NCBI GenBank assembly: GCA_964605775.1
Contig: CAZSDU010000012.1
Location: forward strand, 15,237-79,236
Source of the DNA: CAZSDU01 sp964605775
GTDB taxonomy: Bacteria > Bacteroidota > Bacteroidia > Bacteroidales > FEN-979
Direction of reading: 5' to 3'
DNA: 64,000 nt
A program made the position numbers and the translations under genes. Positions 53,990 to 62,278 of this stretch are shown here, in pieces. The notes under the pieces were generated by a model, which was given only the letters and a program-made list of their open reading frames with translations, was not told the origin of the DNA and did no database searches. Position 1 is the stretch's first letter. Every line of letters starts with the position of its first letter.

Positions 53990-55408
53990 TTAATTCACGG
54001 TATGGATTTTGACAAAATTGGTACCCCCGGCCTGGTGGGCTGGAATCCCGCCAAGAATAATCATTTTATCACCGGAAGTAAGCAGTTTTTTCTCCTTGAG
54101 GCTGGATTCGCATAAGTGTACCATACTTTCGAAGGTATCTGGATGTTCATGGATCAGCAAGGGATTGATACCCCAGAGAAGGTTCAGACTGTGATATACC
54201 TCTTCATGGGTAGTCAGGGCAAAAACCGGTGTGGTGGGGCGGTTGGCTGCTACCGCCTGGGCGCTTCTTCCACTGGTGGTAAGTACGACAATACACTTTG
54301 GATGAACTACGTCTTCCATTTGATCCACGGCCTGGCTCAGGGCAAACACCTCCGAAAGGCCGGAGGGGGGATAGGTTTTAAATTTTATCTTTGCTTCCAC
54401 GTCCAGCGCTATACGTACCATCATTTCTACGGCTTTGACCGGGAAATCACCCATGGCAGTTTCGCCTGACAACATAATGGCATCCGTACCATCAATGATG
54501 GCATTGGCCACATCACTTGCTTCGGCTCGGGTAGGGCGGGGATCATGGATCATACTTTCGAGCATTTGTGTTGCCGTAATCACCGGTTTTCCTTTACGAT
54601 TGCATAATTCGATGATCTGTTTCTGGATCATGGGTACTTTTTCAGGATACAATTCCACACCAAGGTCTCCCCGGGCTACCATGATCCCGTTCACTTCCTG
54701 GATAATTTCTTCCAGGTGTTCCATCGCCTGGGGCTTTTCGATCTTTGCAATCACAGGTTTTTGATAACCCCTCTCGATGATCAGCTTTTTTAACTCCCTG
54801 ACGTCTTCCGCTGACCTGACAAAACTCAGGGATATCCAGTCCACTCCATGGGAGAGTCCGAATTCAAGATCCGCAATGTCCTTCTTGGTGAGAGATGGAA
54901 GCTGGAGGTTAAGATTGGGAAAATTCACACCCTTTCTGTTGACAAGGGTTCCCCCTTCAATCACCCTGCATTTCACTTCATTCCCTGATATTTCTTGGAT
55001 CTCCAGTTCAAATAACCCGTCGGCCAGAAGTACCTGCATCCCAGGTTTCGCTTCCTCGGCTAAATACGGATAATCGATGGGGATCATGCTTTTTTGCCCT
55101 CTGTAACCGGTTTCAGGGATTAAGCTGATCGCCTCATCTTTTATTAAATCAATCTTCCCTTCAGCCAGTTGCCCGACCCTGATTTTTGGACCCTGAAGAT
55201 CCTGCATGATGGTGACCGGTCGGTCGAGTTTATTGGAAATGCTTCTCAGGCTGTCGATGACATGGGTGTGGTCCTGATAATTTCCATGCGAAAAGTTAAG
55301 CCTGGCCACATCCATCCCGGCTTTAATCATCTTTTGGATCATCTCTGGGGAATTGCTTGCTGGACCTATGGTTGCAACTATTTTTGTACGGCGGGAGAAG
55401 TTTTGCAT
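53990..55408 (-). CDS. pyk: Pyruvate kinase
   Basis: A 472-residue glycolytic enzyme converting phosphoenolpyruvate and ADP to pyruvate and ATP. Motifs: RRTKIVATIGPASNS and ARLNFSHG at the N-terminus, VIAKIEKPQAMEH (active-site lysine region), MVARGDLGVEL, and ITATQMLESMIHDPRPTRAE. The A, B and C domains are all present at usual length; there is no extra C-terminal PEP-utiliser domain. Confidence 0.96.
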   Translation of the reverse strand: MQNFSRRTKIVATIGPASNSPEMIQKMIKAGMDVARLNFSHGNYQDHTHVIDSLRSISNKLDRPVTIMQDLQGPKIRVGQLAEGKIDLIKDEAISLIPETGYRGQKSMIPIDYPYLAEEAKPGMQVLLADGLFELEIQEISGNEVKCRVIEGGTLVNRKGVNFPNLNLQLPSLTKKDIADLEFGLSHGVDWISLSFVRSAEDVRELKKLIIERGYQKPVIAKIEKPQAMEHLEEIIQEVNGIMVARGDLGVELYPEKVPMIQKQIIELCNRKGKPVITATQMLESMIHDPRPTRAEASDVANAIIDGTDAIMLSGETAMGDFPVKAVEMMVRIALDVEAKIKFKTYPPSGLSEVFALSQAVDQMEDVVHPKCIVVLTTSGRSAQAVAANRPTTPVFALTTHEEVYHSLNLLWGINPLLIHEHPDTFESMVHLCESSLKEKKLLTSGDKMIILGGIPAHQAGGTNFVKIHTVN

Positions 55409-55482
55409 CAGTTAAAAAATTGAATAGCGAAGGTAAGCAATAAATAGTGAAATTGTGAAAGAGTGAAATAATGGAAATGTAT

Positions 55483-55490
55483 TATATTTG
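55483..55490 (+). promoter_or_regulatory. -7 box for the lone response regulator
   Basis: TATATTTG fits TAnnTTTG and lies 22 nt before the ATG at 55513, in the divergent spacer next to pyruvate kinase. Confidence 0.4.
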
Positions 55491-55512
55491 ACCGGATTTC
55501 AAATTTCTGTCC

Positions 55513-55911
55513 ATGGATAAAAAATGGCAATATGACTGGAAAGATAAATCAATCCTCGTTGTGGAGGATGACCATATCAACTTCAATTATCTGGATGTAC
55601 TACTGAAACCAACAAAAGCAAAGATATATCACGCCGAAAAGGGGGAGGATGCCATTGAACTTTGCAGGAAGAATTCTTTTTTTAACATCGTATTAATGGA
55701 TATCCGCCTTCCCGGCCTTAATGGTTTTGAAACCACGCGAAAAATCCTGACCATACGGAAAAACTTACCGGTGATTGCCCAGACCGCCTATGCTGCAGAG
55801 GAAGACCGGAATGCTGCTTTCTCAGCCGGTTGTTGCGAATTTCTTGCCAAACCGATCAGAGCCAATGAAATGCTGGATTTGATTAAAAAGTACTTTGATA
55901 ACGGCAAATAA
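55513..55911 (+). CDS. Single-domain response regulator
   Basis: A 132-residue stand-alone receiver. VVEDDHIN gives the acidic pocket, IVLMDIRLPG the phospho-acceptor Asp, TAYAAEED the switch threonine and AKPIR the lysine. It resembles the C-terminal receivers of the hybrid kinases at 36615 and 45353 more than a transcriptional regulator. With no output domain it probably works by protein contact or as a phospho-relay or sink. The kinase at 57338 is the nearest candidate partner. Confidence 0.92.
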   Translation: MDKKWQYDWKDKSILVVEDDHINFNYLDVLLKPTKAKIYHAEKGEDAIELCRKNSFFNIVLMDIRLPGLNGFETTRKILTIRKNLPVIAQTAYAAEEDRNAAFSAGCCEFLAKPIRANEMLDLIKKYFDNGK

Positions 55912-55926
55912 ATGTTCCAGATCTTC

Positions 55927-57318
55927 TTATAATTCTATAATATCTCCGTAATATGGCAAAAATGGCACTATTCCATAGTGGTGTTGAAGGATTTTAGCCA
56001 GAGGGATCCTGGCTCTGTCTTCTCCGTGGGTAAGCACAACTTTTGGTCTGGATGGCGCCATCACATTGAACCAATTCAGTAGATCAGTTTGCCCGGCATG
56101 CGCACTAAAACCACCCAGTTTATGAATTTGCGCGTGAACGGCTATCCATTCACCATAAATACTGACAGCGGGGGCTCCCTCTACAAGCTGTCGTCCTAAG
56201 GTCCCTATGGCCTGATATCCTACAATTAGAACATGGGTATCCTTTTTCCATAAGTTATGCCTGAGATGATGCAGGATTCGGCCGGCATTGCACATTCCAG
56301 CCCCGGCAATGATAATACAAGGGCCGGGGACTTCATTGAGCTTTTTCGATTCTTCTGCGGTAGGGGTGGGATGGATGTATCCTTTGTTGCGCTCCATTTC
56401 CCCGCTACTTACAAATTCTTTCATTTCCTCATCAAATAATTCAGCATGACTCATATAGATCCTTGTAGCTTCAATGGCCATGGGACTATCGATGTAAATC
56501 GGGAGACGGGGTAATCCCCCTTGACGGAAGGCCTGTTCGAGGTAATACAGCAGGTCCTGGGTACGGCCCACGGCAAAAGAGGGAATCAAAATTTTTCCCT
56601 TGCTCTGATGGGCATTTTTTATAATGGTGATGGCTTCATCAATGGTCTCCTGAAGGGGTTTGTGATCACGGTCACCGTAAGTGGATTCCAGAAAAACCAT
56701 ATCGGCTTCATGGAAGGGTTCAGCATCCCTGACAATGGGCAGACCTGCAGGACCAAGATCGCCGGAAAAGACTACGGATTTGGTGGATCCCCCTTCTTCA
56801 ACGAGGAGTTTAAGACTTCCTGAACCTAAAATATGCCCGGCCTCATCGACAATTACCCTGATGTTTTCTGAGAGAAAGAAGTCTTCATGGTAGGGTAATG
56901 GCTTCATCAATCCGATGGCTTTTTCCACATCTTTTTCATCATAGGCGGCTTCGATTCTTTCTTTCCCCTTTCTTGTCCGTATCCGGTTTATTTTTTCCAG
57001 GTCAGAGGTCTGTACCTTCAAAGCATCACGCAAAATCAGGGCGACTAAATCCATGGTGGCTGGTGTAGCGAATATGGGTCCCTGATATCCTTCTCTTATG
57101 GCGAGGGGTAAACGCCCGCAATGATCCAGGTGGGCGTGTGTGAGCATAATGGCTTTTAGATGGCCGTAATCCACGGGAGGGGCGTATCTGTTCTGACTTC
57201 TGATTTCCTTTCCTCCCTGGAAAAGTCCGCAATCCACCATGATGGCCTCCTGATCAGTCTGAATATAATAGGCTGTTCCGGTAACACCCCCAGCAGCTCC
57301 ATAAAGCGTAATTTTCAT
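55927..57318 (-). CDS. MBL-fold beta-CASP metallohydrolase (RNase-like)
   Basis: A 463-residue zinc enzyme: LTHAHLDHCG carries His61, His63, Asp65 and His66. The beta-CASP and Zn-dependent RMMBL motifs are present (SFAVGRTQDLLYYL, GMCNAGRILHHL, GFSAHAGQTDLL, LTHGEDRARIPLA). Family members are CPSF73-like RNA nucleases or of unknown substrate. There are no KH domains. It converges on the lone receiver gene with a 15-nt gap. Confidence 0.9.
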   Translation of the reverse strand: MKITLYGAAGGVTGTAYYIQTDQEAIMVDCGLFQGGKEIRSQNRYAPPVDYGHLKAIMLTHAHLDHCGRLPLAIREGYQGPIFATPATMDLVALILRDALKVQTSDLEKINRIRTRKGKERIEAAYDEKDVEKAIGLMKPLPYHEDFFLSENIRVIVDEAGHILGSGSLKLLVEEGGSTKSVVFSGDLGPAGLPIVRDAEPFHEADMVFLESTYGDRDHKPLQETIDEAITIIKNAHQSKGKILIPSFAVGRTQDLLYYLEQAFRQGGLPRLPIYIDSPMAIEATRIYMSHAELFDEEMKEFVSSGEMERNKGYIHPTPTAEESKKLNEVPGPCIIIAGAGMCNAGRILHHLRHNLWKKDTHVLIVGYQAIGTLGRQLVEGAPAVSIYGEWIAVHAQIHKLGGFSAHAGQTDLLNWFNVMAPSRPKVVLTHGEDRARIPLAKILQHHYGIVPFLPYYGDIIEL

Positions 57319-57337
57319 GATATAATTTTTTGATTAT

Positions 57338-58516
57338 TCAACTCGCCATTTCTTTCTCAAAACTCAGTTTTACCATGCCTCCTTTGCTTTCGTTATTGCT
57401 GACCTCGATTTTTCCCTTATGGGCTTCCATGATCAGTTTCACCAGGGCAAGACCCAACCCGGCATTCTCATCCACATGTTGTTCCCCCACGGCAAAAAAC
57501 TGGAAAAGATGCTTCAGCGCTAACTCGCTGAAACCGGGACCTTCGTCAATGAATTCCACAATCACCTGCTTTTCTTCTTCATAAGATTGTATGCTGATGG
57601 TACCTCCATCCGGAGTGTATTTTACGGCATTATCAAGGATAGATTCAAAACAGTTGAACAGCAATTTTTTATTTCCTGGAATCTTGATGTTAAATGCATC
57701 GCCTTCGATTCCAACCCTGGTTTTTTTCTCAAGAATTGTTTTTTTTAGCCTGGTTTGTGCTTCTGAAATGATCTCATTCACCGTGATCCACTCTTCCTGC
57801 AAGGGTTTGTCTTTAGTGATCAATTCAGTGATCTGCAATACAACCATCAGGAACTTTTCCAACCTTATTGAAGCGGTATCAAGATATTCTACCATCTCTA
57901 AAATTTCGGTGGATTTCAGTTCGTCTTTTATAAAAGTGGTAAATCCCATGATGGCGTTAAGGGGTGTACGGATTTCGTGGTTGATCATCCGGAGAAATTC
58001 ATTTTTAGCCCGGTCGAGGGTGGTAAGTTCATGGTAGGCTTTTTCAAGTTTTACATTGGCTTCTCTCAGTTCATTGGTGCGTTCCTCTACTGTATCTTCC
58101 AGCCAGCGGTTGAGTTCCTTCTGCTGATCACGGTGACGCTTGAGTTCTGCATGGGTTCTGACCCTGGCTAGCAATTCATCGGCGCGAAAAGGTTTGGTCA
58201 CATAATCATAGCCTCCAACTTTGAATCCCCTGGTGATGCTCTCGGTGTCAGTTCTGGCAGTAAGAAAAATGACCGGTATATCCCTGTTCTTTTCAACTTG
58301 TCTGATTTTTTCACAAGTTTCATAACCATCCATTTCCGGCATCATGATATCAAGGAGGATCACATCATAGTTTTCGACCGCAATCATATTTAACGCTTCA
58401 GCTCCTGAAAAGGCATAATCCACTATAAAACTGGCGCTTGAAAGCAAAGCGGCAAGAACCTTAAGGTTTTTTGGATTATCGTCAACGGCTAAAATTCTAG
58501 ATTCTTCTGGATTCAT
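57338..58516 (-). CDS. Receiver-histidine kinase (REC-coiled coil-HisKA-HATPase)
   Basis: A 392-residue soluble kinase with an N-terminal receiver (1-120; AVDDNPKN, ILLDIMMPEMDG, TKPFR), a coiled coil (about 125-170), HisKA with MINHEIRTPLNA (His180) and HATPase (about 275-392; ILDNAVKYTPDGG, NAGLGLALVKLIME). Such receiver-first kinases often take input from another kinase. The metallohydrolase gene follows 19 nt downstream. Confidence 0.92.
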   Translation of the reverse strand: MNPEESRILAVDDNPKNLKVLAALLSSASFIVDYAFSGAEALNMIAVENYDVILLDIMMPEMDGYETCEKIRQVEKNRDIPVIFLTARTDTESITRGFKVGGYDYVTKPFRADELLARVRTHAELKRHRDQQKELNRWLEDTVEERTNELREANVKLEKAYHELTTLDRAKNEFLRMINHEIRTPLNAIMGFTTFIKDELKSTEILEMVEYLDTASIRLEKFLMVVLQITELITKDKPLQEEWITVNEIISEAQTRLKKTILEKKTRVGIEGDAFNIKIPGNKKLLFNCFESILDNAVKYTPDGGTISIQSYEEEKQVIVEFIDEGPGFSELALKHLFQFFAVGEQHVDENAGLGLALVKLIMEAHKGKIEVSNNESKGGMVKLSFEKEMAS

Positions 58517-58702
58517 AATTTATTCTTCTAATCAAGCTGCCGGTAAATGCAATCAGAAATAATTTTATCCTATTCATCTGAAATGAATTCAGAGGCTAAA
58601 GTAGTAAAAATTTCTGCCGGAGAAGAAAAACAACTGCAATGGTGGGACTCATCAATTTCTCAGAATGGCTGATCCGAAACCCGTAAATCTACGATTTTCT
58701 TG

Positions 58703-58777
58703 TGGGATGTGAGGGATTCGAACCCACGACCCCCGCCCTGTCAAGGCGATGCTCTAAACCAACTGAGCTAACATCCC
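58703..58777 (-). tRNA. tRNA-Val (GAC)
   Basis: Minus-strand cloverleaf of 75 nt: acceptor GGGATGT/ACATCCC, D arm GCTC/GAGC, anticodon stem TCGCC/GGCGG around loop TTGACAG (anticodon GAC), variable loop GGGTC, T arm GTGGG-TTCGAAT-CCCTC, discriminator A. CCA is not encoded. The T stem has a T-T mismatch at positions 50-64. Confidence 0.93.
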
Positions 58778-58854
58778 GATTCAGATGCAAAGATAGATTT
58801 TTTTAAGAAATATCCGGATATCATATTTTTTTAACAGTAAGGTTGGAGATTTTC

Positions 58855-59382
58855 TCAGTGGTTTTCAGTAATTATTTCATTGGCATCTTTCATGAATACA
58901 CCAAGGATCTCCCCGTAATAGACCATATGCCAGTCTTTTTCAGGGTAGTATCTGAGGTTGATTGCTTTGTCCAGGGTATTGGGGTCAATCCTGTGTTTAT
59001 GTACGATCCGGCATTCATAGTGGATATCAGATTCAGCGATATACGGAGTATTGATGCGTATTCCACTTTCGAGGGAGAAACCACAACTTTTTATCTTATC
59101 CATTTCCCTGCCTGATTTGGTCCCGCATATTGCCAGTTCTTTTATATACCGATCAGAAAGAAGGCAAACAGAAAAAGAACTGCTTTTTTCCATCCGTCCA
59201 AAGGTGAACCTTGTCGGTCGTACCAGTACTGTAAAAACGGGCATATGCCAAATCTCACCCAGAGTGCCCCATCCGATGGTCATGGGGTTGGGAGGGTCAC
59301 CGGCCATTAATATAATCCCGTGCCCTTTGAGTTTATCGAGTGTTTCTTGAAAGACATCAAATGTTCCGGTTTCGCTTCTCAT
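58855..59382 (-). CDS. Flavin reductase-like (FMN-binding split barrel) protein
   Basis: About 175 residues from the ATG at 59382. PPNPMTIGWGTLGEIWHMP and VRPTRFTFGRMEKSSSFSV are typical of the flavin-reductase-like split-barrel family that binds FMN and often uses NAD(P)H. Substrate or partner unknown. The longer frame up to 59427 covers the promoter box at 59403-59410 and is less likely. Confidence 0.82.
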   Translation of the reverse strand: MRSETGTFDVFQETLDKLKGHGIILMAGDPPNPMTIGWGTLGEIWHMPVFTVLVRPTRFTFGRMEKSSSFSVCLLSDRYIKELAICGTKSGREMDKIKSCGFSLESGIRINTPYIAESDIHYECRIVHKHRIDPNTLDKAINLRYYPEKDWHMVYYGEILGVFMKDANEIITENH

Positions 59383-59389
59383 TTTATTA

Positions 59390-59397
59390 TACTTTTG
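59390..59397 (+). promoter_or_regulatory. -7 box for the dipeptidyl peptidase gene
   Basis: TACTTTTG, exact consensus, 35 nt before the ATG at 59433. Only 5 bp separate it from an opposing box, so the two start regions overlap. Confidence 0.42.
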
Positions 59398-59402
59398 ACG
59401 TG

Positions 59403-59410
59403 CAAAGATA
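59403..59410 (-). promoter_or_regulatory. -7 box for the flavin reductase-like gene
   Basis: Minus-strand TATCTTTG fits TAnnTTTG, 20 nt before the ATG at 59382, facing the plus-strand box at 59390-59397. Confidence 0.42.
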
Positions 59411-59432
59411 AGGTAATCCAAAAACACAAATC

Positions 59433-61643
59433 ATGAAATTACTTTCCATACACATGCTCACTTTTTTCCTTGTTCTTATATTGCCGTATATTGGATTTAC
59501 ACAGGGAGGTAAGAAAATCATCGGGTTCGATGATGTACTCAAAAACAAAACATTTGCTGCCCGGGGCATTGAGGGGTATCACTCCATGAAGGATGGACGG
59601 CATTTCTGCCAGTTGAAAAAGGACAGCCTCAATGAATATGATTATGAAACCGGAAAGTTGATCCGGGTGATGGTGACTTCCACCCAGCTTGTTCCGCCGG
59701 GGAAAGATGAGGCGATTTCTATGTCGGAATATACTTTCAGCAATGATGAAACGAAAATTTTGTTTGCTACTGAGGCAGAAGAAATTTACCGCTATTCCGA
59801 ATGGGTTTATAATTATATCTATGATTTGAAAACAAGCAGGTTATATCCCTTGTCTGATCAAGGAAAGCAGCGGGTAGCCTCCTTTTCACCGGATGGTTCT
59901 TTCATAGCTTTTGTGAGGGACAACAATATCTTTATCAAAGCAATTGTTTCCACTAATGGAAACTTTATTCAGGGAGAAGAAACACAAGTCACTTTTGACG
60001 GAAAAACCAACGAGATCATTAACGGCGTTCCGGATTGGGTGAATGAAGAGGAATTCGAATTTATCAAAGCCTATGAATGGTCGCCGGATGGAACAAAGAT
60101 CGCATTTTACCGTTTTGATGAGTCGGAGGTGAAGGAATATTCCCTGGAGTCATATGGCGGGCTTTATCCGGTCACTTACCGTTATAAATATCCTGTTCCC
60201 GGTGAAACCAATGCTGCCATCAGTATTCGTGTCTATGATCTGAAGACCGGTAAAACAACCAGAATGGATACCGGATCTGATCCCACGATATATATTCCCC
60301 GGATAAAATGGACGGAGAGCCCTTCTCAATTGGCTTTGTACCGCATGAACCGCCATCAGAATAAACTTGAGATGCTGGTTGCGGATGCAGAAACCGGATC
60401 CACCAGGGTTATTTATACGGAAGAAGATTCATCCTATATCGAGATCAATGATCATCTTCATTTTCTAAAGGATCAAAAGAGTTTTATCCTGAGCAGTGAA
60501 AAAGATGGTTACCGACATATATATCATTATGATCTGGATGGACAGTTAATCGCCCAGCTGACTTCTGGAAAGTGGGAAGTCACTGACGTTTATGGGATGA
60601 ATGAAAACACAGGGATGATCTATTATCAGTCGGCTGAATCTTCACCGATGGACCGGGGTGTTTGTGCTGTTTCTTTGGATGGTAAACGAAAAATGAATCT
60701 ATCTCAACGCCTGGGAACGAATATTCCGGAATTCAGCGCCACTTATGAATATTTCATTAACCGATGGTCGGATGCTGTTACTCCTCCTTATATCACCCTG
60801 AACAGGGCTGACGGACAGCTCATCCGTGTTTTGCAGGACAATGCAAGACTGATCGCGAAAATGTCGGAATACAGTCTCTCAAAGGTCGAATTTTTTACGT
60901 TCCGAACAAGCCAGGAGGTTGAATTGAACGGATGGATGCTGAAACCTCCTGATTTTGATCCCCAGAAAAAATACCCGGTTTTATTTACTGTATACGGGGG
61001 GCCGGGTTCCCAAAGTGTGTTGAATGCTTGGCGAACCTCGTCTTTCTGGAATCAATATCTTGCCCAGAAAGGAATCATAATCGTCAATCTGGACCCGAGG
61101 GGTACAGCAGGGAGAGGAGCTGCCTTTAAGAAGGCAACCTATCTTCAGCTTGGAAAGTATGAAACGGACGACATGAGAGAAACGGCCAAGTATCTTTCTA
61201 CCTTGTCTTATATTGATGGAAGCAGGATCGGGATATGGGGATGGAGTTATGGTGGATTTATGGCTTTGAGTTGCCTGACCAGGGCTGCTGATCAGTTCAG
61301 TATGGGGGTCGCCGTGGCTCCCGTTACGCATTATAAATTTTATGATAATATTTACACCGAAAGATTCATGCGGACACCACAGGAAAATCCGGAAGGATAT
61401 GAGCATAATTCTCCGATCAGTCATGTGGAAAATTTCAGGGGAAAACTGTTGCTGATCCATGGTATGGCCGATGACAACGTTCATCCACAGAATTCCTATG
61501 AATTTATGTCGGCCATGGTAGCCGCCAATAAGCAATTTGAATCCCAGTTCTATCCTAACAGCAATCACGGGATTTATTCAGGAACCAATACCACTAATCA
61601 TTTGTACCGGAGGATGACGGATTTCATTTTGAAGAATCTGTAA
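59433..61643 (+). CDS. Dipeptidyl peptidase IV-type S9 peptidase
   Basis: A 736-residue exported serine peptidase with a signal peptide (HMLTFFLVLILPYIG). The N-terminal beta propeller contains the double-glutamate substrate anchor in WVNEEEFEF (Glu205-207). The alpha/beta hydrolase domain has GWSYGGF (Ser605), ADDNVHP (Asp680) and NSNHGIY (His712), a complete triad. It should remove X-Pro or X-Ala dipeptides from peptides in the periplasm. Length is normal for bacterial DPP IV. Confidence 0.94.
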   Translation: MKLLSIHMLTFFLVLILPYIGFTQGGKKIIGFDDVLKNKTFAARGIEGYHSMKDGRHFCQLKKDSLNEYDYETGKLIRVMVTSTQLVPPGKDEAISMSEYTFSNDETKILFATEAEEIYRYSEWVYNYIYDLKTSRLYPLSDQGKQRVASFSPDGSFIAFVRDNNIFIKAIVSTNGNFIQGEETQVTFDGKTNEIINGVPDWVNEEEFEFIKAYEWSPDGTKIAFYRFDESEVKEYSLESYGGLYPVTYRYKYPVPGETNAAISIRVYDLKTGKTTRMDTGSDPTIYIPRIKWTESPSQLALYRMNRHQNKLEMLVADAETGSTRVIYTEEDSSYIEINDHLHFLKDQKSFILSSEKDGYRHIYHYDLDGQLIAQLTSGKWEVTDVYGMNENTGMIYYQSAESSPMDRGVCAVSLDGKRKMNLSQRLGTNIPEFSATYEYFINRWSDAVTPPYITLNRADGQLIRVLQDNARLIAKMSEYSLSKVEFFTFRTSQEVELNGWMLKPPDFDPQKKYPVLFTVYGGPGSQSVLNAWRTSSFWNQYLAQKGIIIVNLDPRGTAGRGAAFKKATYLQLGKYETDDMRETAKYLSTLSYIDGSRIGIWGWSYGGFMALSCLTRAADQFSMGVAVAPVTHYKFYDNIYTERFMRTPQENPEGYEHNSPISHVENFRGKLLLIHGMADDNVHPQNSYEFMSAMVAANKQFESQFYPNSNHGIYSGTNTTNHLYRRMTDFILKNL

Positions 61644-61644
61644 A

Positions 61645-61734
61645 AGATGCAGGAGACAAGATACAAGATGCCATAATCAGGAGGATCGGTTATGAATGAA
61701 AACTTCTTTATTTTTCATCCTGAATCCTGCATCT
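61645..61734. repeat. 10-bp inverted repeat downstream of the peptidase gene
   Basis: AGATGCAGGA (61645-61654) and TCCTGCATCT (61725-61734) are exact inverse complements with a 70-nt spacer. The spacer also has ACAAGATRC-like short repeats. No coding potential seen here. Confidence 0.6.
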
Positions 61735-61770
61735 GAAACTATTTGGATTTCTCGTATTAACATTGTACTT
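61716..61770 (+). repeat. Left copy of a 55-nt exact duplicate flanking the scaffold gap
   Basis: The 55 nt just before the N run are identical to 61871-61925 just after it. This is best explained by overlapping contig ends rather than a biological repeat. Confidence 0.97.
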
Positions 61771-61870
61771 NNNNNNNNNNNNNNNNNNNNNNNNNNNNNN
61801 NNNNNNNNNNNNNNNNNNNNNNNNNNNNNNNNNNNNNNNNNNNNNNNNNNNNNNNNNNNNNNNNNNNNNN
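61771..61870. other. 100-N assembly gap
   Basis: A run of exactly 100 N, a common placeholder for unknown size. It lies in the spacer between the peptidase gene and rpsU, a region of 338 nt without a gene. Confidence 0.99.
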
Positions 61871-61925
61871 CATCCTGAATCCTGCATCTGAAACTATTTG
61901 GATTTCTCGTATTAACATTGTACTT
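61871..61925 (+). repeat. Right copy of the 55-nt duplicate
   Basis: Identical to 61716-61770. This copy continues into the intact -7 box of the rpsU promoter, whereas the left copy is cut inside that box. Confidence 0.97.
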
Positions 61926-61928
61926 TTG
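61897..61928 (+). promoter_or_regulatory. rpsU promoter (TTTG-N20-TACTTTTG)
   Basis: TTTG at 61897-61900 and TACTTTTG at 61921-61928 are spaced by 20 bp, a full match to the Bacteroidota consensus. The downstream GCAGCCCTTT is nearly identical to the tRNA-cluster promoter at 63550-63581. Confidence 0.7.
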
Positions 61929-61981
61929 CAGCCCTTTAAAATATTGAATATTCATTTTAACAAGAAAGTGAGCGTATTTTT

Positions 61982-62179
61982 ATGATTATCGTACCTGTTA
62001 AAGAAGGCGAAAGCATCGACAGAGCATTGAAAAAACTGAAACGTAAATTCGAAAAAACCGGTGTGGTCAAAGAGTTACGTGAGCGTCAGAAATTTACAAA
62101 ACCTTCTGTGAAAAGAAGGGATAGTATTCAGAAAGCGATATACATCCAGCAATTGCATACGGAAGAAGAATCTTGTTAA
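61982..62179 (+). CDS. rpsU: 30S ribosomal protein bS21
   Basis: A 65-residue basic protein: VKEGESIDRALKKLKRKFEK is the bS21 signature, followed by RKFTKPSVKRR-like arginine/lysine-rich sequence. In Bacteroidota bS21 helps hide the anti-Shine-Dalgarno end of 16S rRNA (known from published work on Flavobacterium, from memory). Its own leader has only a weak AAAGTGAG. It heads the rpsU-xer-hpf set. Confidence 0.95.
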   Translation: MIIVPVKEGESIDRALKKLKRKFEKTGVVKELRERQKFTKPSVKRRDSIQKAIYIQQLHTEEESC

Positions 62180-62278
62180 GCAGGTATTTTTTGCAGAAGA
62201 AGTTTTGTTGAGGCAAATATCTTTTGTATATTTATCCATTGTTTACCGTCAACAGGATTTCTTCTTTTTTTTTGAATA

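Noticed and set aside
61677..61955. Open frame through the N run
   Set aside because: Created by translating unknown bases; no evidence of coding.
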